Shown here: positions 28,194-37,939 of the stretch, one piece after another
Position numbering within the stretch: position 1 is the stretch's first letter
Layout of the letters: every line of letters begins with the position of its first letter
Origin: Methylorubrum populi
GTDB lineage: Bacteria; Pseudomonadota; Alphaproteobacteria; Rhizobiales; Beijerinckiaceae
Direction of reading: 5' to 3'
NCBI RefSeq assembly: GCF_002355515.1
Contig: NZ_AP014809.1
Coordinates: 4,240,501-4,304,500 of the forward strand
DNA: 64,000 bases
Position numbers and translations under genes: made by a program
Notes under the pieces: model-generated
The model's input: the letters and a program-made list of their open reading frames with translations, nothing else
Database searches by the model: none
What the model was told of the DNA's origin: nothing

Positions 28194-31100
28194 TCAGATC
28201 TCGAGGACGGCGACGAGGTCGCCGCCGCGCAGGGTGCGGCCGGGCTGGGCCCGGATCTCCCGCACACGGCCGCCGACGGGGGCGGTGACCGCGACCTCCA
28301 TCTTCATCGATTCGAGGATCGCCACCGTCTGGCCGGCCGCCACCGCCTCGCCCTCGCCGACCAGAACCTTCCAGACATTGCCCGGCACGGTGGTCGGCAC
28401 GCCCTCGCAGCCCGGCGGGATCGCGGCGGCCTCCTCGGCCACGGCCTCGTCGGCGACGAAGCTGTCGAGGCCCTCCGCCTTCCAGCGCTCGCGCTCGGCG
28501 GCGAAGGCCGCCCTCTGGCGCTCCCCCGCGCGTGCGATCTCGGCGGCGTTGTCCGCGAGCATCGTCCGGTGCGCGGCGTAGGAGAACGTGCCCTCCTCGA
28601 TCCGCACCGGATAGGCCCCGTGCGGGAAGGCGGCACGCGCCTCGGTCAGCTCGGCGTGGCTGACGGGGACGAAGCGGATGCGGTCGAAGGGCCGCAGCAG
28701 CCAGGGATGGCCGGGCACGAAGTCGCGGGTCGTGCGCCACGTGTTCCAGATCTGGATCGTGCGCCCGAAGAGCTGGTACCCGCCCGGCCCCTCCATGCCG
28801 TAGATGCACATATAGGCGCCGCCGATGCCGACGGCGTTCTCCGGCGTCCAGGTGCGGGCCGGGTTGTACTTCGTCGTCACGAGGCGGTGGCGCGGATCGA
28901 CCGGGGTCGCCACCGGAGCGCCGAGATAGACGTCGCCGAGCCCCATCACGAGGTACTCGGCGTCGAAGATGATGCGGCGCACCGCCTCTTCGTCGGGCAG
29001 GCCGTTGATGCGGCGGATGAACTCGATGTTCGACGGGCACCAGGGCGCGTTGGGGCGCACCAGTTCCTGGTACTTGCGCATGGCGAGCTCGGCCTGCGGG
29101 TCGTTCCACGACAGCGGCAGGTGCACCGTGCGGCTCGGGACGCTGACATCCTCGGCCGCCGGCAGGCCGGCCTCGATCTCGTGCAGCAGCCCGAGGAGGC
29201 GGGGGCGCGGCAGCGCGGCGCCGTCGTAGTGGATCTGCAGCGAGCGGATGCCCGGCGTCAGGTCGATCAGCCCCGGCAGGCGGGCGGCGCGCACCGCCTC
29301 GGCGAGCAGATGGACCCGCAGCCGCAACCCGATATCGAGGGCCATTGGGCCGTACTCGACGAGGAGGTTGTCGTCGCCCTGGCGGCGATAGGCGACTGGC
29401 ACCGGGCCGGTCTCGTCGCGGGCGAGGATCGGCGAGCCGTATTGCCCTCCCCCCTCTGCGGGGGAGGGTGCCCCCCGAAGGGGGGTGGGAGAGGGGGGCG
29501 ACGGTGCAGATGCGGTCGCGTCCTTCATGAAGGTTGCGCCGTCGCCGGCAACGTCGCTCCCCTCTCCCGCCTGCTCCGCAGTCACCCTCCCCCGCAGAGG
29601 GGGGAGGGTCTCGATCAGCGCCTCATCCTCCGGCCGTTCGACTGGCCGGAACCGCACGCGGTCGCCGGGCCGGAGCTGGCCCATCTTCCACAAGTCCTCG
29701 CGGGCGATCACAGCGGGGCAGACGAAGCCGCCGAGACTCGGGCCGTCGGGGCCGAGCAGGATCGGCATGTCGCCGGTGAAGTCGATGGCGCCGACGGCGT
29801 AGGCGTTGTCGTGCAGGTTGGAAGGATGCAGGCCCGCCTCGCCGCCGTCGGTCCGGGCCCAGCGCGGCGTCGGGCCGATCAGGCGCACGCCGGTGCGGGC
29901 CGAGTTGAAGTGCACCTCGTAGGACGCCGAGAACAGGTCGGCGATGTCGGCCTCCTGGAAGAAGTCCGGCGCCCCGTGCGGGCCGTAGACGACGCCGATC
30001 GCCCAATCCTGGGTCAGCGGCGCGGGCTCGGGCGACGCGGCCGCGACCTCCGGCGCGTCGCCGAGATGGAGCACGTCGCCGGCCTTCAGCACGCCGGTGG
30101 CGTGGCCGCCAAAGGCGCCGAGCGCGAAGGTCGCCCGCGAACCGAGGACCAAGGGCGCGGCGAAGCCGCCGCGCAACGCCAGATAGGCGCGCTGGCCCGG
30201 CCCCTCGATCGGGCCGATGGCGAGCGTCTGGCCCGCCGTCACCGCAAACGCCTGAGCGTGCGGGCGCGGCTCACCGTCGAGGGTGAGCCGCATCGCGGCG
30301 CCCGCGAGCGCCACCCGGGCGTCGGCGTGGAAGCGCAGCGTCGGGCCCGAGACCGTGAGTTCGAGGGCGCAGGTCTGCGGATCGTTGCCGACCAGGGCGT
30401 TGGCGGCGCGGAAGGAGCGGGCATCCATCGGCCCGCTCGGCGGCACGCCGACCTCCCACAGGCCCAGCCGGCCGGGCAGCTCCTGCAGGCTCGATTGCGG
30501 GCCGGGCAGCAGAACCTCGATGCTGCGCGGGCGATAATCGAGGTCGCGCAGGGCCGTGGTCGCGACCCGGCCCCCGGCGAAGAGATCGGAGGCGGCGATG
30601 GTGCGCAGGTAGTCGAGATTGGTCTCGATGCCGGAGATTGCGGTCTCGGCGAGCGCCGCCCGGAGCGCCGCGATCGCCGCCGGCCGGTCGGCGCCGGTGA
30701 CGATGATCTTGGCCAGCATCGGATCGTAGAACGGCGTCACCTCGGTGCCCGCGTCGATCCAGCCGTCGATGCGGGCGTCCGATGGAAACCGCACCTCGGT
30801 GAGCAGGCCGGCGCTGGGGGAAAAATTGGCGTGCGGGATCTCGGCGTAGAGCCGCGCCTCGATCGCCGCGCCCCGCGGCACGAGCGGGCCGGCCTCGCCG
30901 ATCGGATCCTCGCCCGCGGCTTGGCGCACCATCCACTCGACGAGGTCGATGCCGAACACGGCCTCCGTCACCGGATGCTCGACCTGGAGCCGCGTGTTCA
31001 CTTCAAGGAACGAGAAGTTTTCGCGATCCGGATCGTAGATGAACTCGACCGTGCCGGCGGAGGCGTAGGCGACGCTCTCCCCCAACGCCACCGCCGCGGC

Positions 31101-31865
31101 GTGAAGCCGGGCGCGGACCGTGTCGGAGAGACCGGGGGCGGGCGTCTCCTCGATCACCTTCTGGTTCCGGCGCTGGAGCGAGCAGTCGCGCTCGCCGAGC
31201 GCCACGACGCGGCCCTTGCCATCGCCGAAGATCTGCACCTCGACATGGCGCGCCCGCGCCACGAAGCGTTCGAGATAGACCCGGGCATCGCCGAAGCTGG
31301 CCCGCGCCGTGCGCTCGACCGCGGCGAAGCGCTCGGCCAGTTCCTGCGCCGAATGGCAGAGCTGCATCCCGATGCCGCCGCCGCCCGCCGTGCTCTTGAG
31401 CATGACGGGGTAGCCGATCGCCTCGGCGGCACTCAGCGCGGTCTCGACGTCGGGCAATAGATCGGTGCCGGGCAGGAGCGGGACGCCGCTGGCCTTGGCG
31501 AGGTCGCGGGCGGTGTGCTTGAGGCCGAAGGCGCGCAGATGCTCCGGGCGCGGGCCGATGAAGACGAGGCCCTCCGCCGCCAGCCGCTCGGCGAAGCCGA
31601 CATTCTCCGAGAGGAAGCCGTAGCCGGGATGGACGGCCTCGGCGCCGGTCGCCTTGCAGGCGGCGATGACGGCCTCGACGTCGAGATAGCTCTGCGCGGC
31701 CGGCGCGGGGCCGAGGCGCACGGCCTCGTCGGCGGCGAGCACGCCGGGGGTGAAGCGGTCGGCGTCGGAATAGACGGCGACGGAAGTGATGCCCATGCGC
31801 TTGAGCGTGCGCACGACGCGGGCGGCGATCTCGCCGCGATTGGCGACCAGGACCTTGCGGAACAT
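28194..31865 (-). CDS. Guanidine/urea carboxylase (biotin- and ATP-dependent)
   Basis: 1223-residue multifunctional carboxylase. Order: biotin carboxylase (1-450; ATP-grasp Gly loop KSTAGGGGIGMQ, FLEVNTRLQVEHPVTE), the KipA-like half of the carboxyltransferase (about 465-750; PSGPMDARSFRAANALVGN), a low-complexity linker (about 753-807), the KipI-like half (about 810-1060; GRTIQIWNTW, YNPARTWTPENAVGIGGAYM) and a C-terminal biotinyl domain with ILESMKMEVAV. The family is usually annotated urea carboxylase, but with two DUF1989 genes directly upstream and a guanidine-I riboswitch at the operon head it most likely carboxylates guanidine to carboxyguanidine. The linker is encoded by a palindromic DNA element (separate entry), so this copy is longer than usual. 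Confidence 0.92.
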   Translation of the reverse strand: MFRKVLVANRGEIAARVVRTLKRMGITSVAVYSDADRFTPGVLAADEAVRLGPAPAAQSYLDVEAVIAACKATGAEAVHPGYGFLSENVGFAERLAAEGLVFIGPRPEHLRAFGLKHTARDLAKASGVPLLPGTDLLPDVETALSAAEAIGYPVMLKSTAGGGGIGMQLCHSAQELAERFAAVERTARASFGDARVYLERFVARARHVEVQIFGDGKGRVVALGERDCSLQRRNQKVIEETPAPGLSDTVRARLHAAAVALGESVAYASAGTVEFIYDPDRENFSFLEVNTRLQVEHPVTEAVFGIDLVEWMVRQAAGEDPIGEAGPLVPRGAAIEARLYAEIPHANFSPSAGLLTEVRFPSDARIDGWIDAGTEVTPFYDPMLAKIIVTGADRPAAIAALRAALAETAISGIETNLDYLRTIAASDLFAGGRVATTALRDLDYRPRSIEVLLPGPQSSLQELPGRLGLWEVGVPPSGPMDARSFRAANALVGNDPQTCALELTVSGPTLRFHADARVALAGAAMRLTLDGEPRPHAQAFAVTAGQTLAIGPIEGPGQRAYLALRGGFAAPLVLGSRATFALGAFGGHATGVLKAGDVLHLGDAPEVAAASPEPAPLTQDWAIGVVYGPHGAPDFFQEADIADLFSASYEVHFNSARTGVRLIGPTPRWARTDGGEAGLHPSNLHDNAYAVGAIDFTGDMPILLGPDGPSLGGFVCPAVIAREDLWKMGQLRPGDRVRFRPVERPEDEALIETLPPLRGRVTAEQAGEGSDVAGDGATFMKDATASAPSPPSPTPLRGAPSPAEGGGQYGSPILARDETGPVPVAYRRQGDDNLLVEYGPMALDIGLRLRVHLLAEAVRAARLPGLIDLTPGIRSLQIHYDGAALPRPRLLGLLHEIEAGLPAAEDVSVPSRTVHLPLSWNDPQAELAMRKYQELVRPNAPWCPSNIEFIRRINGLPDEEAVRRIIFDAEYLVMGLGDVYLGAPVATPVDPRHRLVTTKYNPARTWTPENAVGIGGAYMCIYGMEGPGGYQLFGRTIQIWNTWRTTRDFVPGHPWLLRPFDRIRFVPVSHAELTEARAAFPHGAYPVRIEEGTFSYAAHRTMLADNAAEIARAGERQRAAFAAERERWKAEGLDSFVADEAVAEEAAAIPPGCEGVPTTVPGNVWKVLVGEGEAVAAGQTVAILESMKMEVAVTAPVGGRVREIRAQPGRTLRGGDLVAVLEI
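29445..29608. repeat. 164-bp palindromic element inserted in frame in the carboxylase gene
   Basis: A perfect 26-base inverted repeat forms the ends: 29445-29470 (starts CCCTCCCCCCTCTGCG) and 29583-29608. A second, nearly perfect inner pair lies at about 29484-29502 and 29552-29571 (GGGAGAGGGG against CCCCTCTCCC). It is translated as a Pro/Ser/Gly-rich insert including PPLRGRVTAEQAGEGSD and SPPSPTPLRGAPSPAEGGG, located between the KipA-like and KipI-like halves, so the enzyme stays in frame. It resembles mobile palindromic repeat units. It could also fold into a long hairpin in the mRNA. Confidence 0.85.
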
Positions 31866-31870
31866 GGCGA

Positions 31871-32488
31871 TCAGCCCTCGCGCACCGTCACGCGGATCGG
31901 CGTGGGGTTGAAGCCGTTGCAGGGGTTGTTGATCTGCGGGCAGTTCGAGATCACGCAGATCACGTCCATCTCAGCCCTGAGCTCGACATAGTCGCCGGGC
32001 GACGAGACGCCGTCGACGATGGCGAGCCCGCCATCCTGCTCGATCGGCACGTTCATGAAGAAGTTGATGTTCGGCACGATGTCGCGCTTCGACAGGCCGT
32101 ACTTCGCCACCTCCAGGGCGAAGTTCTCGCGGCAGGCGTGGAGATACTTGGTGGCGTGGCCGAAGCGGACGGTGTTGCTCTCGCAGGAGCAGGCCCCGGC
32201 GGAGGTGTCGTGGCGCCCGCAGGAATCGGCGGTGACGACCAGCATCACCCGGCCCTCGTTCGACATCACCCGCGTGCCCGTGGTGACGTAGGCTGCGCCC
32301 TGCGCACGCACCGTATCCTGAGACGAGTAGCGCTCGCCCATGTCGTCGGCCCGGTAGAACAGGGTGTCGACAGCCTGGCAGCCTTCCATGTCCTCGATGC
32401 GGATCGTCTGGCCGGCCCGCACGAGGGTGGAGAACGGCGCCTGGGCGGGCACGACCTGATCGAAAAGCGTGGTCACGGTATTGGTCAT
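31871..32488 (-). CDS. Carboxyguanidine deiminase subunit (DUF1989, urea carboxylase-associated protein 2)
   Basis: 205-residue DUF1989 protein. Conserved positions include RAGQTIRIEDMEGCQAVDTL, RVMSNEGRVMLVVTADSCGR HDTSAG, a Cys/His cluster (ACSCESN, GHATKYLHACRENF) and VSSPGDYVELRAEMDVICVI SNCPQINNPCNGF. These proteins, long annotated as urea carboxylase-associated, act in pairs as carboxyguanidine deiminase (CgdAB), converting carboxyguanidine to allophanate and ammonia. It lies 5 bases upstream of the carboxylase start and 16 after its partner. Which of the two is called A or B I leave open. Confidence 0.88.
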   Translation of the reverse strand: MTNTVTTLFDQVVPAQAPFSTLVRAGQTIRIEDMEGCQAVDTLFYRADDMGERYSSQDTVRAQGAAYVTTGTRVMSNEGRVMLVVTADSCGRHDTSAGACSCESNTVRFGHATKYLHACRENFALEVAKYGLSKRDIVPNINFFMNVPIEQDGGLAIVDGVSSPGDYVELRAEMDVICVISNCPQINNPCNGFNPTPIRVTVREG

Positions 32489-32504
32489 CGGTCTTGCCTC
32501 CCCC

Positions 32505-33317
32505 TCAGAAGCCGGCAGCGGCGTTGTTCTCGAAGCCGCGCACGGCCTCGATCGTGGCGGTGCGGCAGAGGTCGTCCGCCGCCGGGGCAGGGGCGCGGAA
32601 GCGGGTGACGGCGACCGGGTTCGGCGCGTAGTCGGGGGCCGGGTCGAGGGGGTGGGGGCAGTTCGAGAGGGCGACGGTCAGGTCCATTTCGGCGCGCAGA
32701 TCGACGAAATCGCCCGCCGCGCGGCCAGCGGCGTTCCAACTGAGGCGGCCCTCCGGCCCGACCGCGACGGGGGCGAAGAAGGTGATGCAGGGGGGGATGT
32801 CGCGCCGATCGAGCCCGCTCTTGAGGGCGGCCAGCACGAGGTTGTCGCGGGTGTTGCGGTGCGGGCCGCCGGCATAGCGCGCCGCGTTCGAGGCGGCATC
32901 GGACCCACCGGTCAAGGCATCGTGCGCCCCGCAGGAATCCTCGATCATCGAAAACATCACCCGGCCCATGTCGGAGAACAGCACACGGCCCTTCCGCAGG
33001 GCGGCCGTCCACTGCACCTTGACGGTGTCGGCGTAGTTCAGCCGTTCGCTCGGATCGGCGGCCGACCACGCCACCAGCGCGACGCTCGACAGGCCGTAAT
33101 CGAGGCCGAGGCGCAGCGCCTCGCCGGCTTTCAGCGCCGTGGTCCAGTACCAGCCGCCGGGGATCGTCTCGCGGTGGAGGATCGCGGTCGCGTCGAGCGG
33201 CACGCCGCCGCGCGGGCTCGGGCCGGGCAGGGCGCGCGGGGCGTGGCCCTGGCCCGCCCGCTTCAGTTCCTCGTAGCGGCGGCGGTTCTCGGCGATCGCA
33301 CTCGCTTCATTCGACAT
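32505..33317 (-). CDS. Carboxyguanidine deiminase subunit (DUF1989, urea carboxylase-associated protein 1)
   Basis: 270-residue DUF1989 protein, the longer partner. It has an N-terminal helix (NRRRYEELKRAGQGHAPRAL), IPGGWYWTTALKAGEALRLG, RVLFSDMGRVMFSMIEDSCG AHDALTGGSDAASNA, NTRDNLVLAALKSGLDRRDI and EMDLTVALSNCPHPLDP, all typical of the family. Start at MSNEAS (33317). With the 205-residue neighbour it should form the heteromeric carboxyguanidine deiminase. It stands between the cupin gene and its partner in the guanidine operon. Confidence 0.87.
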   Translation of the reverse strand: MSNEASAIAENRRRYEELKRAGQGHAPRALPGPSPRGGVPLDATAILHRETIPGGWYWTTALKAGEALRLGLDYGLSSVALVAWSAADPSERLNYADTVKVQWTAALRKGRVLFSDMGRVMFSMIEDSCGAHDALTGGSDAASNAARYAGGPHRNTRDNLVLAALKSGLDRRDIPPCITFFAPVAVGPEGRLSWNAAGRAAGDFVDLRAEMDLTVALSNCPHPLDPAPDYAPNPVAVTRFRAPAPAADDLCRTATIEAVRGFENNAAAGF

Positions 33318-33406
33318 TGCGCATGTCTCCGATGAGGGCCGGGTCGTCCCGGTCGAAGCGCCCTGTCGCGGCCGGGTCGTCCCAGCAGGCCAGTCTTGTG
33401 ATGGGG

Positions 33407-33754
33407 CTACTCGTAGAAGGCGAAGAGCTTGCGGGCGGGCTCGACGATCTCCCAGGTGCCGGTGAAGCCGGCAGGCGAAACGAAGGCGTCGCCGGCCCGG
33501 AAGGTCGTCTGCTCGCCGGCCTCGTCGGTGACGACGATCACCCCTTCGAGCAGGTGGCAGAACTCGCTCTCGGTGAAGACGACCCGCCACGTGCCCCGCT
33601 CGGCGGCCCAGGTGCCGGCGGAGAAGCGCCCGTCGGCGCTGGTGAAGTGGAGCGTCGCGGTCTGGACCGGGTCGCCGGCCAGGATGCGCTCCGGGGCCGG
33701 CCGGTAGGTCGCGGGTTCGGCGCAAGAATTCGCGAAGGCGATGACTTTGGTCAT
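33407..33754 (-). CDS. Cupin domain protein (cupin_3, DUF861-like)
   Basis: 115-residue single-domain cupin. TFTESEFCHLLEGVIVVTDE-like and GDAFVSPAGFTGTWEIVEPA segments form the two cupin motifs; the family (related to ureidoglycine aminohydrolase domains) usually binds a metal or small ligand. Only one clear metal histidine is present (EFCHLLEG), so catalysis is uncertain. It lies 12 bases after the glutamine synthetase-like gene and 89 before the deiminase pair. A sensing or accessory role in nitrogen-compound use is inference. Confidence 0.8.
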   Translation of the reverse strand: MTKVIAFANSCAEPATYRPAPERILAGDPVQTATLHFTSADGRFSAGTWAAERGTWRVVFTESEFCHLLEGVIVVTDEAGEQTTFRAGDAFVSPAGFTGTWEIVEPARKLFAFYE

Positions 33755-33766
33755 GAAAGCCTCCGC

Positions 33767-35140
33767 CTAGAACAGGTGGCTGTAGCGCTCGATCTCCCAC
33801 GGGCTGACCGTGAGATGGTAGGCGTTCCACTCCTCGCGCTTGGTGCGGATGAATTCCTCGCGAAGCCCTGCGCCCAGCGTCGCCTCGACCAGCGGGTCGG
33901 CGGCGAAGGCGTCGACCGCCTCCTGCAGGGTCTGGGGCAGGAAGCCGATGCCGCGCGCCCGGCGCTCGCCGTCGCTCAGCTCGTAGAGGTTGTCCTCGTT
34001 GGGCTGGCCCGGATCGATCCGCTCGCGCACGCCCTCCAGGCCCGCCGCGAGCACCAGGGCGGCGGCGAGGTAGGGGTTGACGGCGCCGTCGGCGTTGCGG
34101 CTCTCGCAGCGCCCGCCGCCGGCCGGCACGCGCACGGAGTTGGTGCGGTTGTTCGAGCCGTAGGAATTGAACACCGGCGCCCAGGAGAAGCCGGCCATCG
34201 CCCCCTGGCGCACGAGGCGCTTGTAGCTGTTCACGGTGGGCGCGAAGGCGGCGCAGAGCGCCCTTCCGTGGCGCAGCACGCCGCCGATGAAGTGGTAGCC
34301 GGTCTCGGTGAGGCCCAGGCCCCGGGGATCCTCGTTGGGCGCGCAGGCGAAGAGGTTGCGGCCCGTCTCCCGGTCGGAGAGCGACATGTTGAAATGCGCG
34401 CCGTTACCGGTGCGGTCGGCGAAGGGTTTCGGCATCATCGTCGCGATCAGCCCTTCCTCCTTCGCGTAATGCTTGGTCATCATGCGAAAGAAGGTCAGCC
34501 GGTCGCAGGTGGTCAGCGCGTCGGCGTAGTTGAAATCGAACTCGAACTGGCCGTTCGCGTCCTCGTGGTCGAACGAGTACAGGTCCCAGCCGAGATCGTT
34601 GATCGTGGTCGCGACCTTGTCGAGCCAGGAGAAGTTGTCGATGAAGCCGCGCACGTCGTAGCAGGGCTTCACCAGCTTATCGTCCGCCACCGGCGTGTGC
34701 AGCGAGCCGTCGGCGGCCTGGCGCAGCAAAAAAATCTCGCACTCGATGCCGAGATTGAAGCCGAAGCCCATCGCCTCGGCCTGGGCCAGGACGTTCTTGA
34801 GGGCGACGCGGGTCGAGAGCGGGTAGGGCTTGCCCTGGAAGGTCAGGTCGGCGGGCGCCCAGGCGAGCTTGCTCTCCCAGGGCAGCGGGATGACGCGCGA
34901 CAGGTCGGGGACCGAGGCGAGTTCGTCCTCGTTTGGGGCTTGTCCCAGGCCGTCGAGGGCGTAGCCGGTATAGCGCTCGGAGCCCGCCGCCATCTGCGGC
35001 AGGTGGTCGATCGGCACCACCTTGGCCTTCTGCACCCCGTGGATGTCGACATAGGCGCCGATGACGTACTTCACGCCCTTGGCTCGCAGATCCTCCTGCA
35101 CGGCGCGGACCTGCGGGTCGATGTCGGTCGCTTGGCCCAT
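33767..35140 (-). CDS. Glutamine synthetase family protein (GlnT/type III-like)
   Basis: 457-residue member of the glutamine synthetase superfamily, related to GlnT of rhizobia rather than to GlnA. Metal/ATP-binding blocks: [13 protein letters not shown] (GS ExE), [49 protein letters not shown] and [36 protein letters not shown]. Start ATG 35140, one base after the creatininase stop. GS-like ligases in guanidine operons may reassimilate released ammonia or glutamylate an amine; the sequence does not decide which. Confidence 0.88.
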   Translation of the reverse strand: MGQATDIDPQVRAVQEDLRAKGVKYVIGAYVDIHGVQKAKVVPIDHLPQMAAGSERYTGYALDGLGQAPNEDELASVPDLSRVIPLPWESKLAWAPADLTFQGKPYPLSTRVALKNVLAQAEAMGFGFNLGIECEIFLLRQAADGSLHTPVADDKLVKPCYDVRGFIDNFSWLDKVATTINDLGWDLYSFDHEDANGQFEFDFNYADALTTCDRLTFFRMMTKHYAKEEGLIATMMPKPFADRTGNGAHFNMSLSDRETGRNLFACAPNEDPRGLGLTETGYHFIGGVLRHGRALCAAFAPTVNSYKRLVRQGAMAGFSWAPVFNSYGSNNRTNSVRVPAGGGRCESRNADGAVNPYLAAALVLAAGLEGVRERIDPGQPNEDNLYELSDGERRARGIGFLPQTLQEAVDAFAADPLVEATLGAGLREEFIRTKREEWNAYHLTVSPWEIERYSHLF

Positions 35141-35141
35141 T

Positions 35142-35930
35142 TCAGGCTCCTGGCATGGGGACGGCGGGGCCGTCGTAGGAATGGGGAAGGGGCGGGGTCT
35201 CGGTGAGCCCACGGCGGACGAGGGCGGTCAGGTCCTCGACCATCCAGGCGAACAGCTCGGCACCCTCCGCGGCACTCGCCTGCGAGGGGGTGCCGGTGAC
35301 GCCGTTGCGGCTGGTGCGGTTGACCGGGTGGGCGAAGACGAGGCCACCGGTCCGATCGGGATCATCGGCCTGCGCGATGCGGTCCTCCCGCACCAGGGCA
35401 GGGGCCACGGCCTGCATCAGCGCGGTCTCGGCCCGGTTGGCGTGCCAGTCCTCGGCGTCCAGGAAATGGGCGGCGCGCACCCGCTCGCTGACGGTGGCGG
35501 TGTTGATCAGCGCCACCATCAGGTCGTCGTGGGCCGCCCGCAGGAGTTCGAGGGCGCAGCGCAGGGGGGCGGCGTTGGTGACGTGGGCGTTGACGAGGAA
35601 CAGGCGGCGCACACCGGAGTGATGGGCCTGTTCCCCGATCTGCCGGACGAGGTCGGTCATCAGCAGCGGGTCGAGGGCGATGGTGCCGGGCCAGCGCCGG
35701 GAATGGCCGAGCGAGCAGCCGTAGGGGAGGGTGGGCAGCATCGGCACGTCGGTGCGGTCCGAGACCGCGCGGCAGACGGCATCGGCCAGCACGAAATCCA
35801 TGCCGCAGCCGAGGTGCGGCCCGTGCTGCTCGGTGGCGCCGATCGGCAGGAGCGCGGCCTGCGCGGCGCCCGCGAGGTCACCGGGGATCTCCTCCCAGGT
35901 GCGGTCGGACCAAAGGAGAGGCGTGCTCAT
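35142..35930 (-). CDS. Creatininase-family amidohydrolase
   Basis: 262-residue metal-dependent amidohydrolase of the creatininase family. Likely metal ligands are the Glu and His of [12 protein letters not shown], the Asp of [10 protein letters not shown], the His of [12 protein letters not shown] and the Glu in [12 protein letters not shown]. The usual NGHGGN loop is NAHVTN here, a departure that may change substrate. It overlaps the ABC ATPase gene by four bases (ATGA). In the guanidine operon it could open guanidino or cyclic precursors to guanidine, which is inference. Confidence 0.85.
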   Translation of the reverse strand: MSTPLLWSDRTWEEIPGDLAGAAQAALLPIGATEQHGPHLGCGMDFVLADAVCRAVSDRTDVPMLPTLPYGCSLGHSRRWPGTIALDPLLMTDLVRQIGEQAHHSGVRRLFLVNAHVTNAAPLRCALELLRAAHDDLMVALINTATVSERVRAAHFLDAEDWHANRAETALMQAVAPALVREDRIAQADDPDRTGGLVFAHPVNRTSRNGVTGTPSQASAAEGAELFAWMVEDLTALVRRGLTETPPLPHSYDGPAVPMPGA

Positions 35931-36874
35931 TCGACCTCGTCCCCCACGCTCGCCATGCGGGTGACCATGTCGAGGCTGCCCAGATCGGCCGGGCCGTCGG
36001 CCTCGGCTTCACCTGGATGAATCAGCGCGTCGAGCCGGGCGCGGGTGGCGTGGAATTCCGGCATCTGCATCTGTCCGGGATGGCGCGGCCGGGGCACCGG
36101 CACCTCGATCAGCTCCTCGACCTCGCCGGGATGGGCCTTCAGGACGAGGATGCGGTCGGCGAGATAGACCGCCTCGTCGAGGTCGTGAGTGATGAAGACG
36201 ATGGTGATGTCGATCTTGCGCCAGATCTCGATCAGGTAGGCCTGCATCCGGGCGCGGGACTGCGCGTCCAGCGCCGAGAACGGCTCGTCCATCAGGAGGA
36301 TGCGCGGGCGCATGGCCAGCGCGCGGGCGATGGCGACGCGCTGCTTCATGCCGCCGGAGAGCTGGTGCGGATAGGCGTCGGCGAAGCGCTCCAGCCCGAT
36401 CAGCGCCAGCCATTGCAGCGCCTCGCGCTCGGCCACATGCCGGGCCTCGCCGTTCTCCTCGAGCCCGAAGGCGACGTTGCGCTTGACGGTGAGCCAGGGG
36501 AACAGGGTGTAGCCCTGGAACACCATGCCCCGGTCGGCGCCCGGACCCGATACCGGCACGCCGCCGACGCTGACGGTGCCCGAACTCTTGGTCTCGAGCC
36601 CGGCGAGGATGCGCACGAAGGTCGACTTGCCGCAGCCCGACGGCCCGACGACGCAGAGGAATTCGCGGCGATGGGTGACGAGGTCGATGCCGCGCAAAGC
36701 CACGGTCTCGCCGCCGTCCGCGTTGCGGAACACCTTGCCGAGTCCCTCGACCCTGAGCGCGACCTCGCGGGCCTTCAGCCGCTCGAAGCGGGCGCGCACG
36801 GGCTCGCACTGGGTGCGGTAGTCGCAGGCCTCGATCGGCAGGGTGATGGGGGCGCTGCTGGTGCCGTCGCTCAT
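35927..36874 (-). CDS. ABC transporter ATP-binding protein (nitrate/taurine type), likely guanidine import
   Basis: 315-residue ATPase of the SsuB/TauB/NrtD group. Walker [11 protein letters not shown]-loop [12 protein letters not shown], signature [15 protein letters not shown], Walker [13 protein letters not shown] and the switch histidine in [14 protein letters not shown] are all present. A 40-residue N-terminal extension ([20 protein letters not shown]) precedes the domain and the C-terminus adds about 40 residues beyond the usual end. It overlaps the permease stop (ATGA). The nitrate/sulfonate-type transporters linked to guanidine-I riboswitches are thought to import guanidine. Confidence 0.93.
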   Translation of the reverse strand: MSDGTSSAPITLPIEACDYRTQCEPVRARFERLKAREVALRVEGLGKVFRNADGGETVALRGIDLVTHRREFLCVVGPSGCGKSTFVRILAGLETKSSGTVSVGGVPVSGPGADRGMVFQGYTLFPWLTVKRNVAFGLEENGEARHVAEREALQWLALIGLERFADAYPHQLSGGMKQRVAIARALAMRPRILLMDEPFSALDAQSRARMQAYLIEIWRKIDITIVFITHDLDEAVYLADRILVLKAHPGEVEELIEVPVPRPRHPGQMQMPEFHATRARLDALIHPGEAEADGPADLGSLDMVTRMASVGDEVE

Positions 36875-37929
36875 GCCTCGGCCCTCGCATAGGGGAAGAG
36901 CCGGCGGCCGAGCAGCGCGAGCGCGATGTCGGTGGCGATGCCAACGAGGCCGATCACGAGGATCGCGGCGTAGACGTTGTCGAAATGCTGGTAGCGGGCC
37001 TGCTGGGTGATGAAGAAGGTGATGCCCGAGGAGGTGCCGATCAGCTCGGCGACGATCAGGTAGGTCCAGGCCCAGCCGAGCAGGATGCGCTGGTCGCGGT
37101 AGATCTGCGGCAGCACGGCCGGCACGATCACCCGGCGGATCAGGCGCAGGTTGCGCGAGCCCATGGTGAGGGCGGCCTCGACCAGCAGAGGATCGACCCG
37201 GCGGGTGGTGTTGGCGATGACGAGCACCTGCTGGAAGAAGGTGCCGATGACGATGATGGCGATCTTCGGCCCGTCGTAGATCCCGAGGATCGCGACCATC
37301 AGCGCGCCGAAGGCGGGCGCCGGCAGGTAGCGCACGAACTCGATCACGGGCTCGGTCAGCCGGGCGATGGTGGGCTGCGCCCCGCACAGCACGCCCAGGG
37401 GCACGCCGACCAGGGAGGAGAGGGTAAAACCCCAGAAGATGATCTGGATCGAGTGCCACAGGCTCGCGGGCAGCCAGATCGCGTCGCGCTGCGGCGGCGG
37501 CGCGGTCAGCGCGGTCCAGAAGGCGGTCGCGACCTCGTGCGGCGCCGGCAGGTAGACCGGGTTGGCGGAGCGACCCTCGGGCAGGGCGGTACCGGCGCCC
37601 TGGGCGGCCGCGACCTCCTCGGCGAAGGCCGCCCGCGGCACCCGCATGCCGGGCTCCATCCAGGCCACGTCGCCGGGGTTCGTCACCTCGACCAGGGGGT
37701 GCCAGAGGAAGGGAAGGTAGGAGACGGCCGCCCACAGGCCGAGCGGAATCAGGAAGGAGAGGAGCGTCAGCGCCCCGTGCCGCCGCCGCGACAGCGGGCG
37801 GGCGACGCCGACCCAGGAGCGCCGCGCCCGGCCGGCGACGGGGGCCGCACCCGCCACCGGCGGGAGCGGGGTGACCGCCGCCGGAGCGGCGTCCGGCTCG
37901 GAACCGGATTGGATCGGCCGGGCGCGCAT
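36871..37929 (-). CDS. ABC transporter permease (nitrate/taurine type), likely guanidine import
   Basis: 352-residue inner-membrane permease. After a Pro-rich cytoplasmic start comes a first helix ([20 protein letters not shown]), a periplasmic loop of about 100 residues, then five helices with the coupling motif [27 protein letters not shown] (EAA loop). The long loop after helix 1 is unusual for SsuC-type permeases. It starts 10 bases after the substrate-binding gene. Confidence 0.92.
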   Translation of the reverse strand: MRARPIQSGSEPDAAPAAVTPLPPVAGAAPVAGRARRSWVGVARPLSRRRHGALTLLSFLIPLGLWAAVSYLPFLWHPLVEVTNPGDVAWMEPGMRVPRAAFAEEVAAAQGAGTALPEGRSANPVYLPAPHEVATAFWTALTAPPPQRDAIWLPASLWHSIQIIFWGFTLSSLVGVPLGVLCGAQPTIARLTEPVIEFVRYLPAPAFGALMVAILGIYDGPKIAIIVIGTFFQQVLVIANTTRRVDPLLVEAALTMGSRNLRLIRRVIVPAVLPQIYRDQRILLGWAWTYLIVAELIGTSSGITFFITQQARYQHFDNVYAAILVIGLVGIATDIALALLGRRLFPYARAEA

Positions 37930-37939
37930 CCGCCTCTCC

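Noticed and set aside
28194..33317. Operon as simple urea amidolyase (urea carboxylase plus allophanate hydrolase)
   Set aside because: The guanidine-I riboswitch and the two DUF1989 proteins favour guanidine; urea use as a side activity is not excluded.
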